Source: Carya illinoinensis (taxonomy: Eukaryota; Streptophyta; Magnoliopsida; Fagales; Juglandaceae). Taken from it: 64,000 nt of DNA. The stretch is taken from positions 4,257,501 to 4,321,500 of the forward strand of contig NC_056759.1 of assembly GCF_018687715.1 (NCBI RefSeq). The letters are read 5' to 3'. Position numbers and translations under genes: made by a program. Positions within the stretch are counted from its first letter, which is position 1, and each line of letters begins with the position of its first letter. The notes below the pieces were generated by a model, which saw only the letters and a program-made list of their open reading frames with translations, was not told the DNA's origin and ran no database searches. Shown piece by piece: positions 59,743 through 64,000 of this stretch.

Positions 59743-60167
59743 TGGAATTAATACAAAGAAGGAGCTGACTTTAATGTATAGTTAGCTTTGGGTTGGTTTC
59801 ATTATTAATTAACATGGTTTGAAGACTTGAAAGCATGGCAGATTTCAGCTCAACATCAAGAGGTCATTTGGGCCTGTCAGATCCGGCTATAACTATAAGC
59901 ACATGGACATGCAAGACTTTCCGATAAATACATGGATAATAAGATCCCTTTACTAGTATTTGAAATTTTTATTTATTATTACTATTTTATTTTTAATATT
60001 TTTTAAACATCCTTCAATAATTAATAAAATATTTTAAAAAAATATACAGTTTCAATAATAACCACTTTCTTAATTATTAAATAAAAATAAAATAAAAAAT
60101 AATAATAAAATAATAGTTAAAAGGTAATAAATTTTTTGTTATTCTAAACAATAAATTAATGAATTTT

Positions 60168-60345
60168 GCTACATACAAGTACAGTCGTGTATTAATCTGT
60201 ATGTCAATATTGATTTATTTATACTTAAAATTTAAATTAATATTATTTTTAATAAAATTTATTTTTTGATCAATTACATCACATTAATATATAAATTAAT
60301 ACATAATTATATTTATAATTATATTTTTACTAAATTAATATATAA
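60168..60345 (+). mobile_element. AT-rich MITE, second copy of the CER3-intron family
   Basis: The stretch opens GCTACATACAAGTACAGTCG and continues TGTATTAATCTGTATGTCAA and then TTTAAATTAATATTATTTTT. This matches the reverse complement of 56150-56275. The right end is uncertain. Confidence 0.5.
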
Positions 60346-61155
60346 AAGATGCTCCACTACTGCTTGGAGTTTTAACCTCAGATGTCAGACCGTGCAGTTT
60401 CTTAATGAGTTTTGCAGCCTTTTTTGAATATCTCTTGTTATAAAAAATAATAAATAAGGAATGAATCGGGAAAGCTTTCGACTGGGCGACCTAAATTGCC
60501 TGCGTCGCCCTTTTTCTCATTAGTTCTGGTTGAACAGCCATTATGGTCATCAGCCCCAACCGGACACACAACATAACAAGAAGCCGATAACAAATTGACG
60601 GCATGTTCAAATCTTGAAGACAATGATCTCTCTCCGAGGCTAGATCGTTTGTATTTTAATATCTTCTCGTGTGTTTATATATATATAAACAGATATATGT
60701 CCCCCGTTCTCTAATTTTTTTTTATCTAGAGTGCATTCACCCAAATTTTATGGATTCTAATTGGAAGAATTAGTTAATGATAATTGATTTTTGTATTATT
60801 AATTGGGAAAATATTGATTTTATTATTTGAATTATCTTCTTAACATTTATCTTATGTGTGGGTCAAACTCTTTCAATAATGAATCTAATACGTAAAATAT
60901 TTAATTAAATAAAATAGAGTACAGAATCGAATATTCGAATTCAAAATTTCTACTATAATATTATAAGTAGAGTATAGATTTTATTAATTGTACCATAAAC
61001 ACCTATTTCAATTTTGCGAAAGCCCACGTCATGAATCCATCCTTCACTTTGAGACCATGAAAATAGTATGAGATGGCAAGTTAAATGCCTTAATCTGCAT
61101 AATAAAATATGACGGTAGAAACTAACAATAAATAAATATGATGCCTCATTTGTAC

Positions 61156-61981
61156 TAAGGCTGTACAAAAAACTAAAAAATAGCAGGAACCGATCAGACA
61201 AGGAACCAGCTTAAACCGGCAGGGAACTGGCCGAAACCGGCAAAGAACCGATCGACTGGCAGTAAGATTTAAGCCAAACCAATGTCGGTCGATTCGATTC
61301 GTGGTTCAACCTAGGGAATATCGTTGAACCGGCCGACATTAGCTTATATATATATTTTTAAATATACTTATATAGAATGACGTCGTTTCACTCATTTAAA
61401 TGAAACGGCATCGTTTTTAGGATGCAGTGTGTCAAAAACATATGTATAAGTCAAATGGCACCGTTTTAAATTAGGGTAACTATATCCCTCTCTTCATCGT
61501 CTTCAATGTGCATTTGGAGTTGCCAGCAGCTTCTACACTCCCCAGCGGCAGTCACCCTAGCCTCTCCCTCTTCGAGTCTCCGTCGTTCCCCAGCCACTGC
61601 GTTCTAAGGGCTATATGGCTAAGCCTCAGTCTCGTCCCTCGCTTTCGAGTTTAGATTTCTCTCTCTCTCTCTCTCTCACGAGCAGCGCAGCCATGGCCAA
61701 CCTCTCCAACGATGTGATTCGTTACATCAAATCTTACTTCCAACTTCATTTTTTTCTTTTTCTTTTTTATGGATTGTGTTTGGAAAGCCTTCTGGTTTAT
61801 AGATTGTGAATGGTGATGGGAAACCGATTTTCAAATCGCAGAACCGACCGATGCGAATCTATTGAACTACGGCCGATTCCCTTCCCCTCTGTCGATCGGT
61901 TTCGGTCGAGAAAGATGAAAGTTTTAGGTGTCAGTGGGTTTTGGACCGATACCGCACCGAAGGCATCGGTTTTCAGGCCTA
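61156..61981. mobile_element. Non-autonomous hAT element (826 bp), copy 2
   Basis: Left end TAAGGCTGTACAAAA and right end (minus strand) TAGGCCTGAAAACCG are flanked by a perfect 8-bp duplication ATTTGTAC at 61148-61155 and 61982-61989. Interior motifs match the copy at 29791-30407: CCGG-rich ends, GACGTCGTTTCAC and AAACGGCATCGTTTT boxes, then a promoter-like CT-rich stretch. A 64-aa frame starting at 61615 contains MANLSNDVIRYIKSYFQ and may be a captured exon, but I do not recognise it. No transposase is present. Confidence 0.85.
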
Positions 61982-61989
61982 ATTTGTAC

Positions 61990-63569
61990 GCTAGAGCAAG
62001 TTGTTGTGAAATGGTGTAGTCAGACTATTTTTGGTAGAAAATGGCATAGGCAATGTCTCCTTTAGTAAGGACGTGGACATAAAGTAGGCTGGGTTGGTCT
62101 TGGGGTGGGCGGGGGCACTTGTCTCTGCCCGCACATGGTCCAAATCCGCCTAAATATTCACCAGTTGACCCAGTCCAATATATATAAATAAAACTTTAAA
62201 ATAAAACCATGCCTTTTTTTCTTATGTTTTATTTATAAAAATAAAAATAAAATAAAATAAAATAAAAAAACCCTCCCCCTTGTTGACTTCTCTTTCTGTT
62301 AACTAAGGGCCAAACTCTCTCGCCTAACCCATGCGGGGGTAGGGTCTAGAGTTGCCACCTAAGAGGTGCTATCCTAATATGCACCTATGGAGGGAGATTT
62401 CAAGTATGTAAGATGCATGCTCTCAGGTCACTTGAAATTAATTAATGTTAGGAAATATATTTTCAAAATTTTCAAAACATTTAACATCACACTCAACAAA
62501 TCTATTTTTATAATGGTCTCAAGAGTAATATTGTGTGTTGTGCTTCATGTTGAGCCTGGTTCTATTCATGTGCGACCAATTTGATACCCCGACTTGACAA
62601 AGATTTGTTGTGGTTTTTTTGTATATCTTTAATGAGGCTTTTTAACCCCTTTTTCTCTTAATCCTATCCAATCCACTAATTATGATTTACTATATATTTT
62701 AACCTTTCAATGGCCGCTGCATTATATTCTTAATTTTTATTTAAATAAAATCATCTACAGCTTCGTAGACGTAGGCACATTGTTGAAACACGTAAAATTT
62801 TTGCTATGTGTGATTGATTCCTCTTTTTATTTATTTTTTTCTTATTGTTGTGGACACGACTCAACAGTGGCTAGTTGTTAGTTGTGTTTATAGTTTTGTG
62901 TTGCTGGTTGATGGTTCCAAATATCGAGTTTTGTGTTGCCATTGCTTTCATTGCTGGCTCTACACCTCCAAGTTACTTTTGTGTGTCTACAACTTTAGGT
63001 TTTGCATTGCACTAGTCGTGGCAACTATTATATTTGCACTCCCAATCACTCGTGCATTTGTTGCTCTTCTGCATGCACTTAATGTGGCTACAGGAACTTG
63101 TCCGCTATGATATGTTGTTAATGATTCTCCATGTCGTTTTCACCTATTATGTGCTATAATATTTATGCATTCTTTGTATTCGTTTTAAGCAAAACTCTTC
63201 TTACAATCGGATCGGATAACCGCGACACAGTTACAATCTACATGGAACAAATGAAACGGTTAGTTTCATTCAAACTAACAAATGGTACATTTTCGTTTTC
63301 CCCCATCTTCTCCGTGGGGCTTATCTTCTCCCCTTTGAGCCCTCTTCCTCTCCAAGGCCTTATCTCCACATCATATCAAAATCCAAAAAAGAATGCACAA
63401 AAGAACTATGGCCATGAAGGACAAAATTACTTCCGATAAAAGTGCTTGTGAGACAACCTATTCTTCTTCTTGTAATGGTAAGCCTAGTAGTGCGATTTGG
63501 TCCAAATGCAAACTCCTCCAATGGCAACTTCCTTTATTTTCTTGTCCCCATCTACCAACAACTATAGGT

Positions 63570-63621
<52 letters not shown>

Positions 63622-64000
63622 ATATTTTCTATGTTTGTGTCTTGAAATTTAGCCCGTGGAAAGTTCTCTGTAGGTTTTGTTGGTTAGCCTTCTAGGTTTC
63701 TTAGGTAGTTCTATTTTTTAGGACTCTTCAATATTGGGTTTTGCTCCTGCTAGATATTTTTCTCAACCATTTGGCTCGTTTAGGACACCTATTTCTCTGT
63801 GCTTTTCTCTCTCTCTTCGATATTTATGGTTGGTCTTGAATTTGGGTTTATTTTGCTACTCACATGTTTTCCACCCATTTAGCTTCTGTTTTCAGCATCC
63901 TTGCCAAAGTCTCTACTTCCATATCTCTCCAATATCCTCACTCTTTTCCCTTGTAATTTTGTAAACGAGGTTGATGTAAATCCATGCCGTTAGTGACTCG
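61990..64000. other. Right-end region without a recognised gene
   Basis: The stretch contains several open frames of 60-102 codons (for example 62814-63110, hydrophobic, and 63131-63439), none with a recognisable domain or splice pattern. A (CT)n microsatellite fills 63571-63619. This could be degenerate transposon sequence or the flank of a gene beyond the window. Confidence 0.4.
63571..63619. repeat. (CT)n microsatellite
   Basis: A near-perfect CT dinucleotide run of about 49 bases. It explains the leucine-serine repeat seen in an open frame here. Confidence 0.9.

Larger units (their letters stand above)
58805..61155. other. Intergenic region upstream of CER3
   Basis: No gene is recognised. 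The CER3 promoter should lie in the first kilobase. From about 58970 to 60345 the DNA is AT-rich with MITE relics (59945-60140 and 60168-60345) and a TAA microsatellite. A short GC-richer patch at 60440-60620 has no support as a gene. Confidence 0.5.

Noticed and set aside
62814..63110. Hydrophobic 98-codon frame near the right end
   Set aside because: Low-complexity and cysteine/valine-rich with no known domain. It is probably chance.
63393..63695. Frame with a leucine-serine repeat
   Set aside because: It is the translation of the (CT)n microsatellite.

Overview
This is a plant nuclear window from a woody eudicot. Spliced genes with GT-AG introns, AT-rich intergenic DNA, MITEs and nested LTR retrotransposons show this. 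Several MITEs resemble, from memory, repeats common in Fagales such as walnut, hickory and chestnut. Fagales is therefore my best guess, but it is an inference.

Genes, left to right. (1) 658-5644, plus strand: a complete 10-exon ankyrin-RING E3 ubiquitin ligase of the XBAT32 type (503 aa). (2) 11366-13702, minus: an 8-exon FORKED1-like/VAN3-binding protein with an auxin-canalisation (DUF828) domain and a PH domain (384 aa). (3) 18300-18851, minus: an intronless IBH1-LIKE atypical bHLH protein (183 aa). (4) 24562-24831, minus: an 89-aa HLH-only protein. (5) 28314-31173, minus: a five-exon gene I assembled by matching splice phases. It encodes a 252-aa protein of no family I recognise, with a duplicated N-terminal motif. 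(6) 52939-58465, minus: a complete 11-exon CER3/WAX2 cuticular-wax gene (631 aa). Genes 1 to 4 touch ubiquitin/ethylene, auxin-vein patterning and brassinosteroid-type growth control. Gene 6 acts in cuticle alkane synthesis. I see no sign that they form one pathway.

Between genes 5 and 6 lies a 21.2-kb nest of LTR retrotransposons. The outer Ty3/gypsy chromovirus-like element (31351-52574, 5-bp duplication CAAAC) has lost reverse transcriptase and the integrase core. Three later insertions sit inside it: a complete but non-autonomous element at 34107-43809 (duplication GTATT), a solo LTR of another family at 44119-46182, and a solo LTR related to the second element at 48038-51206 inside the outer 3' LTR. 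The two 3739-bp LTRs of the second element differ at only five positions I could find, so that insertion is very young. Instead of gag-pol it carries a compact antisense gene with its own TATA box, a 142-aa coiled-coil-like ORF and a poly(A) signal. Its LTRs contain an eight-unit array of hairpin-forming repeats.

The rest of the intergenic DNA is rich in small DNA transposons: two related hAT elements with perfect 8-bp duplications (29791-30407 and 61156-61981), a probable third (15583-16073), a PIF/Harbinger-type MITE (21778-22387), CACTA ends, fold-back elements, a SINE-like relic and many AT-rich MITE remnants. No rRNA, convincing tRNA or CRISPR array was found.
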